A stretch of 64,000 nucleotides of DNA from Marisa cornuarietis (Eukaryota > Mollusca > Gastropoda > Architaenioglossa > Ampullariidae): contig SMMW01000618.1 in the NCBI GenBank assembly GCA_004794655.1, forward strand, positions 496,001 through 560,000, given 5' to 3'. The number at the start of each line of letters is the position of its first letter. Position 1 is the first letter of the stretch. Made by a program: the position numbers and the translations under genes. Below the pieces are notes generated by a model. The model was not told the DNA's origin. It worked only from the letters and a program-made list of their open reading frames with translations, and did not search any database. Shown in pieces: positions 1 through 12,638 of this stretch.

Positions 1-1657
1 CTGCTGACGTCGCTGCGATAAAATTTAGTCACTCAAAGTGCGTATTGCCTTAGAATTACCCAGAGCTTAAAATAGATGACTGGTTCGTCAACACAAGCTA
101 TAGCCGGAAGCTACACGAAGACCTACTGAGACTATAACGACTGACATCAGTGACATGTGCTCCCCACGTTGTGCAGCAGTGCATACCTAGTGTGTACACT
201 GACACGGATTTTATCGTGTTGCCATGCGCGGCGGTCTTCCCATGCCCTTGGACCTGACTGCTCCATATAGCTGTCTGCTCGCGTGGTCCTCTGTTTGGCA
301 ACAGTGGCAGTGGGTGAGACACAGACAAACGTGGGAGCTGGGCTTCATCTTGTGAAAAGTACTGGGACATGGATAACAACCACCTTATGTGCAACGTAGG
401 GCTGGCTGGACTGGCAATAACGACGCACGTAATAACGGTAAGCAAGTATTACATAATTCGGGTGGCATTCACACCTACACCCCGTGGTCGCTCATTTCTC
501 TCGTCATTCTCTCATTTTATTTGATCTCAACCTAGCGATTGTTAAAAGGTTTGAGACAGCTGCGATTGGACGTGGTTACATCAGACCCATACAAGCTAGC
601 GTGTGTTCACGATATCTGACTCATAGTAACGATGATATCCTTCAAATGTAAGACTGAAGACAAGATGTTCCGGAAAGTCTTAAGGTCAGGATCAAGTGGC
701 TCGCCCGCTAAAACGTGTGGAGTCATGTGACTAGCACAGGCCTCGATTGTAGGGCATAGGGGAGCGGGCATAGGCGCTGCGGTACTGTAGAGAGGATTTT
801 GAGACAATTTTTGCTTACAAATAAGTTAAATGACCACTCTAGTAACTTTAGTAACAAGAAAACACTTCTCTACTTTCTCTCTCGCTCGCTTTCTATGAGA
901 GCGAGAGAAAGCGTGATCTGGCGAGAGTCTGCGAGACCTCACGACTATGGATAAGGAATGGATCTGGTGTGCGATTTTAATTAACCTTTTCTCTCAGGTT
1001 TTAAATTAAAACAAATTTATTGCAGAACTGGTAAACATAAAACCGCGTTATCTTTTACCACGTGAACGTGAGAATGACTGTGTGCATGCAGATCACTGTC
1101 GAGGTGAGGGAGGACCTTTGTTGCAAAGAAGAACACAGATGTAGACAGGCCTGACGAGAGGGGAGGAGACAGGGGGATGCTGTACCCGGACCCGTGGCTG
1201 TGAAGGGGGCCCGGCCTTGGTCAATCGAATTGCAAGCATATTATCATATACTGGGAAAAAAATTACGTTTACAAGGGGCCCGGAGATGCCCCGGGGCACG
1301 TGCTGGCTGTCGGCTCCTGGGTGTAGAGGGGATGGGCACGGGTGTTGCATTTGCAAAAGTAGGAATGAGAGACGGTGGGGTTACGTGACTGCAGAAAAGT
1401 GGGGAGAACAGGTGTTGCAGGATTAATGTTTAGTTGTTATGATGAAAGCATGAAAGGAAATAGGACGGGAAGAAATTGTGTGTGGTTTCTGTACACTAGT
1501 GCGATTACCTTCGGCGGTCTTAGTGTAATTGTACAATAGTTTTTTGTTTTATTTTGTTAGCATATATGCATACTAACACACAAGTGTTTAGGAATCTGTA
1601 TGTTCCGATTTCTAAACGCCTTTAGATGAGAAGTATGACCCAGCTGGTTAAGGAATG

Positions 1658-1752
<95 letters not shown>

Positions 1753-1969
1753 AAGAGAGAATGTATGCTAAGTGTGTATAGTGTGCTGTGTGTTATGCTG
1801 TGTGGGTCTATTGTGTTATTAATGTGTGTATGAGCTCTGTGTGTGTATATATATATATGTGTGTGTGACACTCAGGGTACAGTAAGTTTCACAGAAATTA
1901 GTGAGTACGCCACACGTGCTATTTACTGCTCGAAGCTGACATCCTTCTTACCCTTTCCTGTGGTTTCAG
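1..1969. other. Left flank without a supported gene
   Basis: Only short open frames with no family motif. It holds a GC-rich inverted repeat around 866-916 (TCTCTCTCGCTC / GAGCGAGAGAAAGCG) and the dinucleotide tract at 1663-1752. A first exon of gene A must lie here or further left; I could not place it. Confidence 0.5.
1663..1752. repeat. (GT)n then (GA)n microsatellite
   Basis: About 35 GT units followed by GA units. It creates spurious open frames of His-Thr repeats on the minus strand. Confidence 0.95.
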
Positions 1970-2048
1970 TTCTTCAGAAATTCAATCTGAAATCCATTCC
2001 TTTGGACTATAATCTACAATTAGTTTCTGAGAAATACAAACAGCAATT

Positions 2049-3558
2049 ATGCCACACTGTCGTGCGCCGCCAGAAAACATTGCTGACCGTGAAGATTATT
2101 TCTACTGCTATTGGTGCTTACTTGAACAAATTGCACAGGATAACCGTAAGATGAGTTTCACGTCACAAGTCCCTGACCTGACGTCATTTCCTTCCCTTGA
2201 TAACTCGCCACCTACCACGTGCCCAACAGACCTCGGTTTCGCAGGGTTGCTGGGGTCAAACACCAGTCTCTTTACCCAAAAGCAGAAAAATGACAATTAC
2301 ATAAGCGCAAGCAGTAAAAGCCCAGCACAGGTGGTGGACAGTCGCCGAAAGGCGTGTGTTAGTCAGCTTGTGAAGATCCTCCTACAGCTAATGCAGCGGC
2401 TACACGTTTGCAGCATCTGCGAAGAACACGAAGACGTTAAAACTAAAGCCTACGCCAAAAGGAAGAGGTTGATGGAAAGGGTATTGCTCCAGGATTGTCT
2501 GTCAAACAAGAGACACGATGAGGTATCACGTAACCCTAGCGACATATACATCAATTGTCAATCGATCACAAACAGCAAGGATATGATCGTCAAAACCATT
2601 GATGTCAATTTGCTGCAGGAATGTAAGAGCATCGAGTGTGAACCTTCTCGCCTGACAGAAGGTCATGTCAAACATCAGGATCCTGTGGTCAAAGGGCTGT
2701 CTAAGTATCTGTGGACTGTAGCCAGGAAAGGTGTCTGCTTGACCAACAGCGAGCAGATCTGCAACATCTTGCCAAAGCAGGAATCAGACGACATTATATT
2801 GCAAAGAAACTGCAGCTATGGCAAGAAGTCCGGCGACAGAGCTGCTGGGTGCCCAAACAGCAGCGACAGAAAATCATCCAAAGACAGCAGCAGTAGCAAC
2901 AACAGCAACAGCTCATTTTCCGGTGCAGGCTCCTCTAACCAAGCAGAAGATGATGATGATGGAGACGAGGAGCGAGGCAACGGGAGAAAAGGCATGGAAC
3001 AAAGAAATGGAAAATGTAAGAGACAGAAAAAGACACTGAGGTCAAAGCTGAGATCAAGGCTGAGGTCAAAGGTTAAGTCAAGGTTGAGTACGAAGATAAT
3101 GACAGGTTTGAGATCGACCTCGTTGTCAATTGTGAGGCGAAAATTTTGGAGAGTGATCCCTAAAACACTCTCCAACAGAAGCGTCAACGGACCGAGGAAA
3201 AAGGAGAAAGGCGGGTATTTTGTCGGCTTTAGAGCAAGTCTTTCTCAAACTGGGAGAGGGAAAAGCTCTTTAAAACCACCGGGGTCACCCGGCCAGGCTC
3301 GTGAAAAACAAATCCGCAAAAACAGCTCCTTCCAGGACCCGTTTTCTTCCAGCCGGTTTCCGCAAGATCAGCTGAGCAAGTTCAAGAACGGCCCTTGGAT
3401 CAACAATGCTCTTCGCGTCAGATGGCATGTGCTGGTGGCTGGCGCTTCCTACCCGGTCCAGTTGCCACGGAAACGCCCTGCCAGCCCAGGTTGGGGGAAG
3501 AGACGAAATCACTTGAAGAGACCTGCCATCTGCCCTTCACGAGGTGAAAGTAAGGGAG
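2049..3558 (+). CDS. Gene A large first coding exon
   Basis: Open for about 503 codons. Three candidate donors (after 3543, 3549 and 3558) all give phase 1, so downstream reading does not depend on the choice; GAG|GTAAGC after 3558 is strongest. The open frame beyond 3558 runs into a transposon-like repeat at 3663, which supports an intron there. Composition is polar and disordered-looking: Ser/Asn-rich, then Asp/Glu, then Lys/Arg. The acidic-to-basic switch matches the order seen in the other four genes. Confidence 0.6.
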
Positions 3559-6500
3559 GTAAGCTGGCGCGCATGCATAATTTGTGGAAACTTTGCATTT
3601 GTATGTACATAATCCACTACAAGCGTTCACAGGACGTCATAATACGAAATACATTTACTTAATACCGTGTTTCCCGAAAATAAGACCTAACCCAAACATG
3701 AGCCCTAGAATTACTTTTCAGGATGCTCGTGATATAAGCCCTACCCTAAATATAAGCCCTAGTTAAGATCGTCAGCCAGACAGACGGATTTCTTTCGTTC
3801 GTTGAAACACACGACGGACATAAAATAATGATATTATTATATCATTAATATTAAACTAGGTAATAAATAAATAATATTATTACATTAAAAAAAGCACTAA
3901 TACCTCTTTTGAAGGCAAAATGAATAGAAGACTCGGGTCTTAGTTTTGGGTAAACACGGTACTTTTGTTCGCGACAAAGTAATGCGAGCAGCGACAGAAG
4001 TACTTGCAATCTCTGTAACACTTTCACGTGAAGACCACGACATGAACGTCAATACGATGACAATACTGGAAGGGATGAACATCCTTCCCTCTTCCTTTAC
4101 ACGTGTTTCTTTCTGTGTTTCTGTACACAGACTGTTGGCAGTACCAAAGACAGAAATCACGCCAAGCTGTAAGTTGCCCCCACCTTCGTTGAGATATTGA
4201 CAGAGATTTCATTCATCCTTTTTCTGTTTTGTCTCTCTGTATTTATCTGTCGGTCTGTCTCTACGCTAATATCAGTCATACACGTGTGTGCGTGTGTGTG
4301 AAAGAGAGAGAGAGAGAGAGGGTGTGTGTGAGCGTGCGTGCGTACGTGTGTGTGTGTGTGTCTTGCCTGGCTACACGTGACTTTGTTCATATCTCAACCT
4401 CTCTCAAGCATCTGCCAGCAGCATACACTGACGCAGGCCCACATGAACACATCCACATGCAGGAACTTACATCTGTATTGAGCTAAACCACATCACTCTT
4501 CTGTCTCTTACAGTAGCTCGTCCTCTCCTCAGATTTCCAGTATGTCCTCACGAATGTTTCTTTAGTCTTTTTTTTAAAAGTCTCTTTTAGTCTTTTTTTC
4601 TTTAATTTTTCTTTACAACCGGGTATCTAATTTTAGAATAGTATTACGTGTAAACTATGCGCAATGCCTTTGTTTCAGATCGACGGAGAGACCCCTATTC
4701 AGTGCACAGATAACACCCAAGGTACTCCAGATGCCTGAGATACGGATTATTATTTAAAGCGTAGAAAAAGTTTATGTGTAGCATGTAAGGCGTCTCTGCA
4801 TGGAGTAGTGGCTGAAGAGATAATATGACTGAAAGGAAGAGGAACTTTCAACTGTACTGATCTAACGCAGTAGCTTAAAGGTATTGTGGGGTGCAATATT
4901 TTTCTAATGACTAGGTAAAGCTCAGTGGAAAATCTGTGTCGAAGCTCCGTTCTTGAAAGACATACCTACAAACAGAAAGATGTCAACAAAGACAGACGTC
5001 GGGATTATTTATGAATACGTTTGTGTTGTCAAAGCTTCAGACAATAGGAGAACTGGTACTATATGTTAATTAGGTGAACCAGTGTACAAACGTGAGGTCA
5101 CGAAAGTAGTCTCTGTTTTACGATGATATTTGTAAGTGTTTCTTTGGAGTAGGTATTCACAACAATTTTGGGTAGATAGTACCATGAACTGAGCTGAGGC
5201 AGAAAAATAAATGCATCCTATTAGACCTTTAAATCATTTTGGTTTTGGCATCCCACTAGACTCTTAAATCATGCTGGTTTTGACACAGCTATAGTGAGCA
5301 GAGCTTCCAACCATGTGACAGTGTGGAGGATGACGGCAATCGAGTGACCGACTGACTGCGGCTGAACCATATAGCGCTATACAGTTTGGATTTTAAGAAA
5401 AACAAAAATGGTAGAGAAAGAGAGAGAGAAAGAGTAAGAAGCGCAGGAAGATAGGCATGTAAAGGTATTGATACAGCAAGACAGGCATGTAAAGGTATCG
5501 ATACAGCAAGATAGGCATGTAAAGGTATTGATACAGCAAGACAGGCATGTAAAGGTATCGCTACATCAGATTCTTGTTTCTACCTTCACCTCGATTTTGA
5601 GCTTGTAAAACAAAACTTGTTTTTTCGCCAGGTGAATTCTGTGGAACGCCGTCAGATTTCTCCAGCCTTGACATTGGGGACTCGGCGGTTCTTGTGACTC
5701 CTCACCTTAACAGCGCTGCAGCTCCGCCGGTATTCGTCACCCCATCATTCGACTCAGTGATGAAAAATAAATTGATGTTTACAGCGTGTCGGTAGTTTAG
5801 GACTGGCGTGCATGTCAGGTCTTAAAAATGAGTTTTAAGGCGCCGGTCTCAAGTCTTAAGTCGAATATTCAGATCAGACTTAGCAAAGCTGGCGCACCTG
5901 AGACCGGCTACTTAAAACTCGTTTTCAAGCTCTCACATGCACAACAGCTCTTAGTTTTAATGTGCAATCGCTACCAAAGATCTGTGTTTCAACACTTTAG
6001 GTTTAGGTCACTCACGCTAAGCCTGCGTAAGCAAACGCGAGGAATAGACTAGGATAGAACGAGCAATGAGAAATGGAAACTCGAATGGTATATTATATAT
6101 TACTAACAGCGTCAAAGCTTCTCGTTTTTACTTTCATATTTCATAACTGGTGTAGCTGTAGTTTTAGATCTCTTATCAAAGTAAATGAAAATGCTATCGC
6201 GCGCACACGCACACGCACACACATATGAGGCAGCGACCAAAACATTCTCCAAAACAATTATGATGTTAAATTTTTATTTTGGACATTCATTCCAGCGTTT
6301 GAATCTTCGGCGTGGATACGCTGTACACCAGCAATGTGACGAGGACCTAGGAATGCAAGGTGATTTTATTTTTCTTTTCACTTCATCAATCTCGTCTGTA
6401 TTTGTAGAACTCTTCGAAAAGAAACGAGTAAATTTTGCCAGACTACGTTCTTCTTCATTGTTGCAAAAGGCCAATCTTTTTTTTTTTTTTATCCATGTGG

Positions 6501-7092
6501 AAGAATAAAAAATTGTATTGGTAGCGATATTACTGTCAAACGAGATGGCATAAACCCTGACGACTGCTTGTGCTAGTGTCTCAATGCACTATGATTAGTA
6601 GGTGGTATCACATTCTGGCATGTAAATAATCTGTTCACAATTTCTCTTTATATAATGAGATGGTTTGCGAATCTTGATAGTAACCTCTCTGATTGAAACT
6701 GATGATATATTTCTTATTTGTTGCACTTCTTTGCTAGATTAATAGTCCAGCTTTCAGCCAGACACAAGGTCTGTCACGTCCAAGAGAGAGAGAAAGATTG
6801 TGTGTATAAAGTTTTCTCCCACGGTCATCAAATGCTGCTCTTTTGCTGTCTGGCAGAAACGCTGGTTCACCTTCATTTGCAACCATTTGATGTTGCAGAG
6901 CAAACAGATCATGGGTTAAGGCCAACTTCAAGCCATGCTGGAACAGAAGACATAGAAGATGATGTCAACGATATACAGCTACACAGAGAAAGGGCAGATA
7001 ACCGCTTGCTACATATACTGATAGTGGTGATAATGGGGATTATACTGTATACTCCATTGTGGAGCTCAGACTTTACCGACAATGTGGGGTGA
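2049..7092 (+). CDS. Gene A: tandem-family member with C-terminal membrane anchor (spliced)
   Basis: I do not recognise this protein; function is unknown. Proposed coding exons are 2049-3558, 4131-4168, 4679-4721, 5632-5729, 6296-6359 and 6899-7092, totalling 1947 nt (648 aa and stop) with every junction in phase (1, 0, 1, 0, 1). The ATG at 2049 is the first in frame after a stop, and a TTTCAG acceptor lies at 1967-1969. The large first coding exon holds a CSIC pair near residue 121, a Ser/Asn run (about 280-296), an acidic run (about 300-310) and a basic Arg/Lys-Ser stretch (about 330-356). Exon 6296-6359 encodes HQQCDEDL, the family type B motif. The last exon ends in a hydrophobic segment of about 19 residues, like a tail anchor. 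Alternative: translation could run past 5729 to a stop at 5795, giving a shorter protein. Family membership is well supported by the exon pattern; the exact first exon is not. Confidence 0.6.
3663..3961. mobile_element. MITE with TACCGTGTTTCCC ends
   Basis: Left end TACCGTGTTTCCCGAAAATA and right end the reverse complement with a few changes (GGGTAAACACGGTA), about 299 bp, flanked by TA. This terminal sequence is widespread in animal MITEs. No coding capacity. It lies in the first coding-region intron of gene A. Confidence 0.7.
4131..4168 (+). CDS. Gene A short exon (phase 1 to 0)
   Basis: A 38-nt exon preceded by a long pyrimidine tract ending ACACAG and followed by GTAAGT. It reads DCWQYQRQKSRQA with the base carried from the previous exon. 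Its 1-to-0 phase is what is needed to connect the large exon (ending in phase 1) to the type B exon at 4679. Confidence 0.5.
4679..4721 (+). CDS. Gene A type B exon
   Basis: 43 nt, phase 0 to 1, after TTTGTTTCAG. Reads IDGETPIQCTDNTQ. The TPIQC core matches TPVQC and HSIQC in genes C and D, and QCTD matches the gene C exon at 28203. Confidence 0.6.
5450..5569. repeat. 30-bp minisatellite, 4 copies
   Basis: Unit GATAGGCATGTAAAGGTATT plus GATACAGCAA. Copies alternate (GATA/ATTG, GACA/ATCG), so the higher-order unit is a 60-bp dimer. Inside a gene A intron. Confidence 0.9.
5632..5729 (+). CDS. Gene A type A exon
   Basis: 98 nt, phase 1 to 0, after TTTTTTCGCCAG. Encodes GEFCGTPSDFSSLD and a short Ala/Pro-rich end, with donor CCG|GTATTC. 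If that donor is not used, the frame stays open to a TAG at 5793-5795. Confidence 0.5.
6296..6359 (+). CDS. Gene A second type B exon
   Basis: 64 nt, phase 0 to 1, between ATTCCAG and GTGATT. Reads RLNLRRGYAVHQQCDEDL and four more residues. The same 64-nt length occurs in type B exons of genes B (18990) and C (30833), and the QC-x-EDL core is shared with genes C, D and E. Confidence 0.6.
6899..7092 (+). CDS. Gene A terminal exon with tail-anchor-like segment
   Basis: Begins after GATGTTGCAG in phase 1, the same entry phase as the terminal RING exons of genes C and D. It encodes an acidic stretch (TEDIEDDVNDIQ), then a hydrophobic run (LLHILIVVIMGIILYTPLW) and a short tail ending at TGA 7090-7092. 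A single C-terminal hydrophobic segment suggests a tail-anchored membrane protein; this is inference from hydrophobicity. Confidence 0.5.
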
Positions 7093-7390
7093 AATCATAT
7101 TTGGTGTCATTCTGCCCCCCCTCAAATTCTCTTCTCTGGCATATAGCAGAACAGAACACGAGTGTGTGCTCGCGTACATACATTCGCTTATTCTTTTGCT
7201 TCTCTCACCCTCCTCCCGCCTGCAACGTGACTGACTCGAGCGTTCACGAAAGTGTATTTTATCAACAAGATGTGCAAACCAAGGTAGGAAATCGAGCTGA
7301 ACAGCCAAGCTTTGCTAGGATACTGGATAAGACTCAAGGACAGCATAAAGGTAGAACACAATGCGCTGGAAGGACATTATGGAACATCAG

Positions 7391-8087
7391 GCTGAAGTAC
7401 TACAGCATAATGAGGCATAAGACTGAAGTACCATAACGCTGAAGTACTACGGCATAATGAGGCATAAGACTGAAGAACCACGGCATAATGAGGCATAAGA
7501 CTGAAGTACTACGGCATAATGAGGCATAAGACTGAAGAACCACGGCATAATGAGGCATAAGACTGAAGGACCACGGCAGAATGAGGCATAAAACTGAAGG
7601 ACCACGGCATAATGAGGCATAAGACTGAAGTATCACGGCATAATGAGGCATAAGAATGAAGAACCACGGCATAATGAGGCATAAGAATGAAGTACCACGG
7701 CATAATGAGGAATATTAAGACTGAAGTACTACGGCATAATGAGGCATAAGACTGAAGTACCACGGCATAATGGGACATAAGACTGAAGTACCACGGCATA
7801 ATGGGACATAAGACTGAAGTACCACGGCATAATGGGACATAAGACTGAAGTACCACGGCATAATGGGACATAAGACTGAAGTACCACGGCATAATGGGAC
7901 ATAAGACTGAAGTACCACGGCATAATGGGACATAAGACTGAAGTACCACGGCATAATGGGACATAAGACTGAAGTACCACGGCATAATGGGGCATAAGAC
8001 TGAAGTACCACGGCATAATGAGGCATAAGACTGAAGTACCACGGCATAATGAGGCATAAGACTGAAGTACCACGGCATAATGGGACA
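7391..8087. repeat. 31-bp minisatellite, about 22 copies
   Basis: Unit CATAATGGGACATAAGACTG plus AAGTACCACGG. The left half is more varied (GAGGCATAAG, ATTAAGAC variants); the 7765-7985 part is almost perfectly homogeneous. The unit lacks stops on the minus strand and is not a multiple of three, so overlapping open frames appear. Confidence 0.95.
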
Positions 8088-8652
8088 CCAAGTTAAAGTG
8101 TTACGCACATACTCCCAATGACTACAGAATAATGCGACGCGTTATGCCTATCGACTGCGGTGTGGTGGCACACACTATACTAGTGTCAACAGTCTGTATT
8201 GTCGATAAATGCATAATAGAAAGTCCACCATCAATCCTGCAGAGTTATTTCTCTCTCGCTGTCAAACGTGTATTAAGGTAGAAGAAAACACCAGACATCG
8301 GTACGAACCGACAGAGCAAGTCTTTCAAAAGGCAGCTGTTCTTCTCTACGGAATCTGAAAGCTTCAATGTGATATACCTCAGCATGCTAATACCCCTTAG
8401 CAGCATCACCTGGACTAAACTTAGATGACCTGCGTTACCTTGATTTACTTAGATGATCAAGCTGTTACCTGGACTGAGAGGACCTGTGTTACCTGGACTG
8501 TACTTCGATGGTCAAGCTGCGCTACTTAGACTTGACTATGAGGCTTGTGTGACCTGGACTTGACTGTTGGCAAGCTTCCAGCTGCAGCTGGCGCTAAGAG
8601 CTTGGAAGTTCTGGCACCTGTATCACCTTCACCAGACTGATCCTTGAGACTG

Positions 8653-8717
<65 letters not shown>
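8653..8717. repeat. (CA)n microsatellite
   Basis: Uninterrupted CA tract of about 32 units between genes A and B. Confidence 0.95.
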
Positions 8718-8719
<2 letters not shown>

Positions 8720-9410
8720 CCTGTGTGGAAAGCATTTCACAAACTCAATCCTGTGGTTGACAGTTGATACCTTCTCTACAACTGCACTGATGGTGCCATG
8801 GTCCTGGGTGGAGACGTTTCCTTCCAAATAGAGGAAACAAAGCGAATTTGACGTGCTATTCCAGGTGCTCCATCTGCTTGACAGACTCACAGGACACTCG
8901 ATGTTAAGGTTCTTCCATGTACAGGTAACAAAACATTATGGACGTATTTATTTAATTATTTTTACCGAGTTTTTTGTCTTGAGGACTAATATTTGTTCGC
9001 CGTCCAACCATTCTGACGAGAAAATTATAATGTTAATTTGTATAGCGCGAGTTCTCAGCCAAAAGGCAAGTTCATCGCCATGAATAGGATCCCACGAAAT
9101 AGTTGTAGAATGAAGAACAGTGCTAAGACTCGCTGCGTTCTGGCAGGAAAGTGCGATAACTGCACATTGAACGATGACGACTCCAGAAAACAAAGCGTAG
9201 TGACATCAGGAGAATACTAATAATATACTGAGAAATCTTAAGAATATTAAAAATGTTAGAATATTAACAGTAATAAAGATTATCATCACTTCAGTTTATA
9301 CACTTCTCAAGAACGCTGGAGTGGAATCCAGCCAATAGACGCAAACAGTTCGCACTTCAAAAGAACATTATATACAACTCATCTGCAAAAGAGAAAAAAA
9401 AAGGGGGGGG

Positions 9411-9575
9411 GAATGGTGTTTTACGCCGAGCCAGCAACTAAGACTTCATCACAGTAAGGCACTCAGCCCTGTAAACAGAGAAAGAACAGCGTGCCCGAGA
9501 CGAGAACTGAACCCAGGACAACCAACACTCACTGTATTGGTAACAGGCGCTGACCTCTGCGCCACAGGACCACCA
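9411..9575 (-). mobile_element. tRNA-derived SINE
   Basis: On the minus strand it reads CCTGTGGCGCAGAGGTCAGC (A box region), then GGGTTCAGTTC (B box), and ends with the 3' block complementary to GAATGGTGTTTTACGCCG. Head and tail fit animal core/Meta-type SINEs, seen often in molluscs. A poly-G/A run lies at its 3' end. Confidence 0.7.
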
Positions 9576-9842
9576 GAGGAAGGGAGCAAATACAGCAGAA
9601 GCACATGTGAACATAAAGATCCAACAACGCCATGCTTTGAGTGCCCACCATCTGTTACGAGCATCGAAAAGTTCAACAAATGAAAGGAAGCTGTTTCCTG
9701 TCCGGAAGGATGCCAGAAGTGAAGCCTGTGTGATCTCAGGAAGGTAGGTACAAAGGTACTATAACCGGTCAAGTTTGTCTGAACATCACACAGCTGAAAC
9801 TCAGAAACAGCGGGGTCGCCGCCTGTCCTGAAATATGCTTGA

Positions 9843-10110
9843 CGATTGGTGCAGTGGGTAAAGCATCCGTCACCACAACAATGAGAATCAGGTGTCTAGG
9901 GTTCGGATCTCGGCTCTGAAATGCCTCTTTCTGCGTGTGACGCCTGTTTACACGGCTGACCGTCGGTGGTTTTCTTCGGATACTTCTCTATCTCTCTGTG
10001 TGGGTGCGTGCGTGACTTTCTAAGGCGCGTTTGATTCCTGCTGAGTTCGTGCGCTTTCATGTGCATCTATATCCATAAGTAAGTAAACGGCTTTAAGCCC
10101 ACCTTCTATG
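9843..10110 (+). mobile_element. tRNA-derived SINE
   Basis: ATTGGTGCAGTGGGTAAAGC (A box) and GGGTTCGGATCTCG (B box), 50 bp apart, then a pyrimidine-rich body. The 3' boundary near AACGGCTTTAAGCCCACC is a guess. Confidence 0.6.
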
Positions 10111-10884
10111 GTATTGTAAGACGATATATTTTTATTATTAATACTGTTATGAATACTTATACCAGTACTACTACTACTACCCGGAGGGATGTTTCTTAAC
10201 CACCAGATTGAGGCCAGGTCACGTCAGTCTAATATTGGTACAGTTATATCTTGCTACATCTTTTTTTAAAATGCTGACGAAGCTCTTTCTGTTTACAAGG
10301 TTAACAGCTCTTCTTAAAGGCCAACTGTGCTGGTGATCCCCAGAATCACCCAGATAGTATTCAGTCATCCTCAGCATTACATCTGACAAGGACAGAGTTC
10401 CAGAAAGATGAACAGACTATGACTACACGTGTCTAGCTACAGCAAAATAGGGTAATATTCTTTGAAAGCTTGGAGAATTTAAAAATTACCAGCAAGAACA
10501 TCATAGAAAGCAAGAAATGAATGTACTGCCGATTATTGCCTGCTAATGTCAGCAGCTTGACTTGCAGCAAAAACACTCCCCTGACTGAGAATCGAGGAGA
10601 CGTTAATAATATTAACCTATTAGATGAATTTCTGTGGTGCTTTCAGTGGCATTTTGCGTACAAGAAAAACTATAGAGTAGAATTTCTGTTCACTCTCTGC
10701 AAGTTAATGTAATAAGAAGAAATCAACTTGTGCGTATAAACTCTTTCATGTCTTTGTATCTACTACACTAACTACAGTATATGGGACTTAAACGCAAGAT
10801 GTGAAATCACAAAGGGTTCAGTTTGTGAACGTTCACAAAATACAAAACATTGTCTCTCTTTTACACACAACTTCTTTCAAAACA

Positions 10885-10887
<3 letters not shown>

Positions 10888-10953
<66 letters not shown>
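10888..10953. repeat. (CA)n microsatellite
   Basis: About 33 CA units. Confidence 0.95.
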
Positions 10954-10958
<5 letters not shown>

Positions 10959-11869
10959 CACAAAACACAGGCACTGTTATTGCCACAGAAAGCGAGGACA
11001 AATCGTCGCCAATAAAATATCTCTATCTGCCCCTTAATCTCTGGTGAAGCTTCTAAATTTTCTTTTTTTTATCTAGTGTTGATGTACTGCTATTTGTGAA
11101 ACTGAGAATTTATCAAAAACTTAAGTAGTAGTTCATATTAATACACAGTTCATACACCCATGTATGCAAAATCCCACAAGAAATTAAACAAATTCAAACT
11201 GACATAAAGTAAAACATCAACTATTCTGAGAAGCGAGAAGGACGATGAAACAAAAAGAAGAGAACCATAATAGATTTGCTAGCAACAGTGCAAAGAAAAC
11301 AAACACTTGGATGACAACTTTAACAAAATAAAACTGCTTCTAAATTTTCTTAACTAATTAATTTTCTTGGCTGATTGCAGATCTGCAATTTGTAAAACAA
11401 GCCCCGCCTTGTTCTCTGCTGGAACAAAATTCTTCAACTGAAGACAGTTAAAATTTACAAAAACTGTGTTATTATACTAATTATAAATCTGACTGAAGAG
11501 AGAGAGAGAGAGAGAGAGAGAGCGATGACATATATACCAGTGCAGTTCAACTACATCGCTATCAAACTGCCTTTGTCACAATCATTAAAAAAGTTAGTTT
11601 TCAAAGTAACTTTACTGAAAACAAGTGTTCTGAAGACTCTTTTGTGGCGACGCTCACTTTCTATACTATTCATGTTTTTGCTTTTGTTAGTGTTAGCCCA
11701 AGTTGTATACCTGCTTGATTAGTAGCTGAATGAAACGTGTATGAATAAATATCTGTTATATATCTTTATACAGAGGTTTGAGTCTCTGTTGCTTACAAGG
11801 ACGATTTTAAACAAACGATTTTAACATGCTGCGACCTTTTTATCGACTATACATGTACATACATCTCTT

Positions 11870-11872
<3 letters not shown>

Positions 11873-11924
<52 letters not shown>
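11873..11924. repeat. (GT)n microsatellite
   Basis: About 26 GT units; a short (GA)n tract lies at 11499-11522. Confidence 0.95.
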
Positions 11925-11928
<4 letters not shown>

Positions 11929-12208
11929 AAGCACTTTTTTGAAAAACGCGGAGTTGGCGATAGTAGTTTTAATAATACTAATTAAAGTGCTTATGAATTC
12001 GTAATATTGCGATAAAAATTCACGGGGGACGCCCACATGCACACGAACACCCCCTCCCCCACACACAAAGATACATACACACACCCACACAGAGCTATAA
12101 GAAAAGTACATGAAAAAAGTGTGATCCCTAGTAGGCAAAGGTCGGGTCACATGTATGTCAAGAAAAACTGGTAAGATGTATAGATCACTGGATTCGTGGA
12201 AGCAATGG

Positions 12209-12273
12209 GCCTAAGCCCCTTTGAATAGCAACGCGCATGCGCATCAAAATTCCCGATTCGTAACTATCTACAG
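12209..12273 (+). other. Possible 5' non-coding exon of gene B
   Basis: Contains GGGCCTAAGCCCCTTT and ends CTACAG|GTAAGC. It resembles the AGGCCTACGCCTTTTT blocks that precede donors upstream of genes C and D. Transcription start unknown. Confidence 0.3.
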
Positions 12274-12606
12274 GTAAGCTGGTCGTATTCTCTCTTATTT
12301 ATCACCGATGCTCTTTAGTGTGATCGATAGCCGAGCTTAAGAAACAGGCGACACTAACAAGATGTTATTAATGTCGGCAGAAATGCTGTTTTAAGACGTG
12401 AACTAATTCGCGATCAGAGTAAATCAACAAATATTGGTCAGTGAAGATGGCGCCTCAAACGAAGACAAAACGAAAGTGCACATTTTTCAGGATCTCGCGA
12501 TCTATCTCTCTCTTACTCTCTCTCTTAATTTTCCTTGGCATCATGCTTTAAAACTTACAGAGCCTCAAAGCAAAGAATAACAGACCATGCAGTTCTGTTC
12601 TTGGTT

Positions 12607-12638
<32 letters not shown>

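Noticed and set aside
1557..1871. His-Thr-rich open frame on the minus strand
   Set aside because: Translation of a GT/CA microsatellite. The same applies to frames at 8526-8890, 10801-11047, 11821-12150, 46466-46982 (upstream part) and 48431-48772.
7391..8087. CRISPR-like array of 31-bp repeats
   Set aside because: Units are directly adjacent without unique spacers, and the DNA is from an animal.
7400..8108. Overlapping minus-strand open frames of up to 199 codons
   Set aside because: They are the three frames of the stop-free 31-bp minisatellite; all give the same cyclic peptide.
9843..9915. Free-standing tRNA gene
   Set aside because: A and B box-like sequences are present, but there is no acceptor-stem pairing and a SINE body follows.
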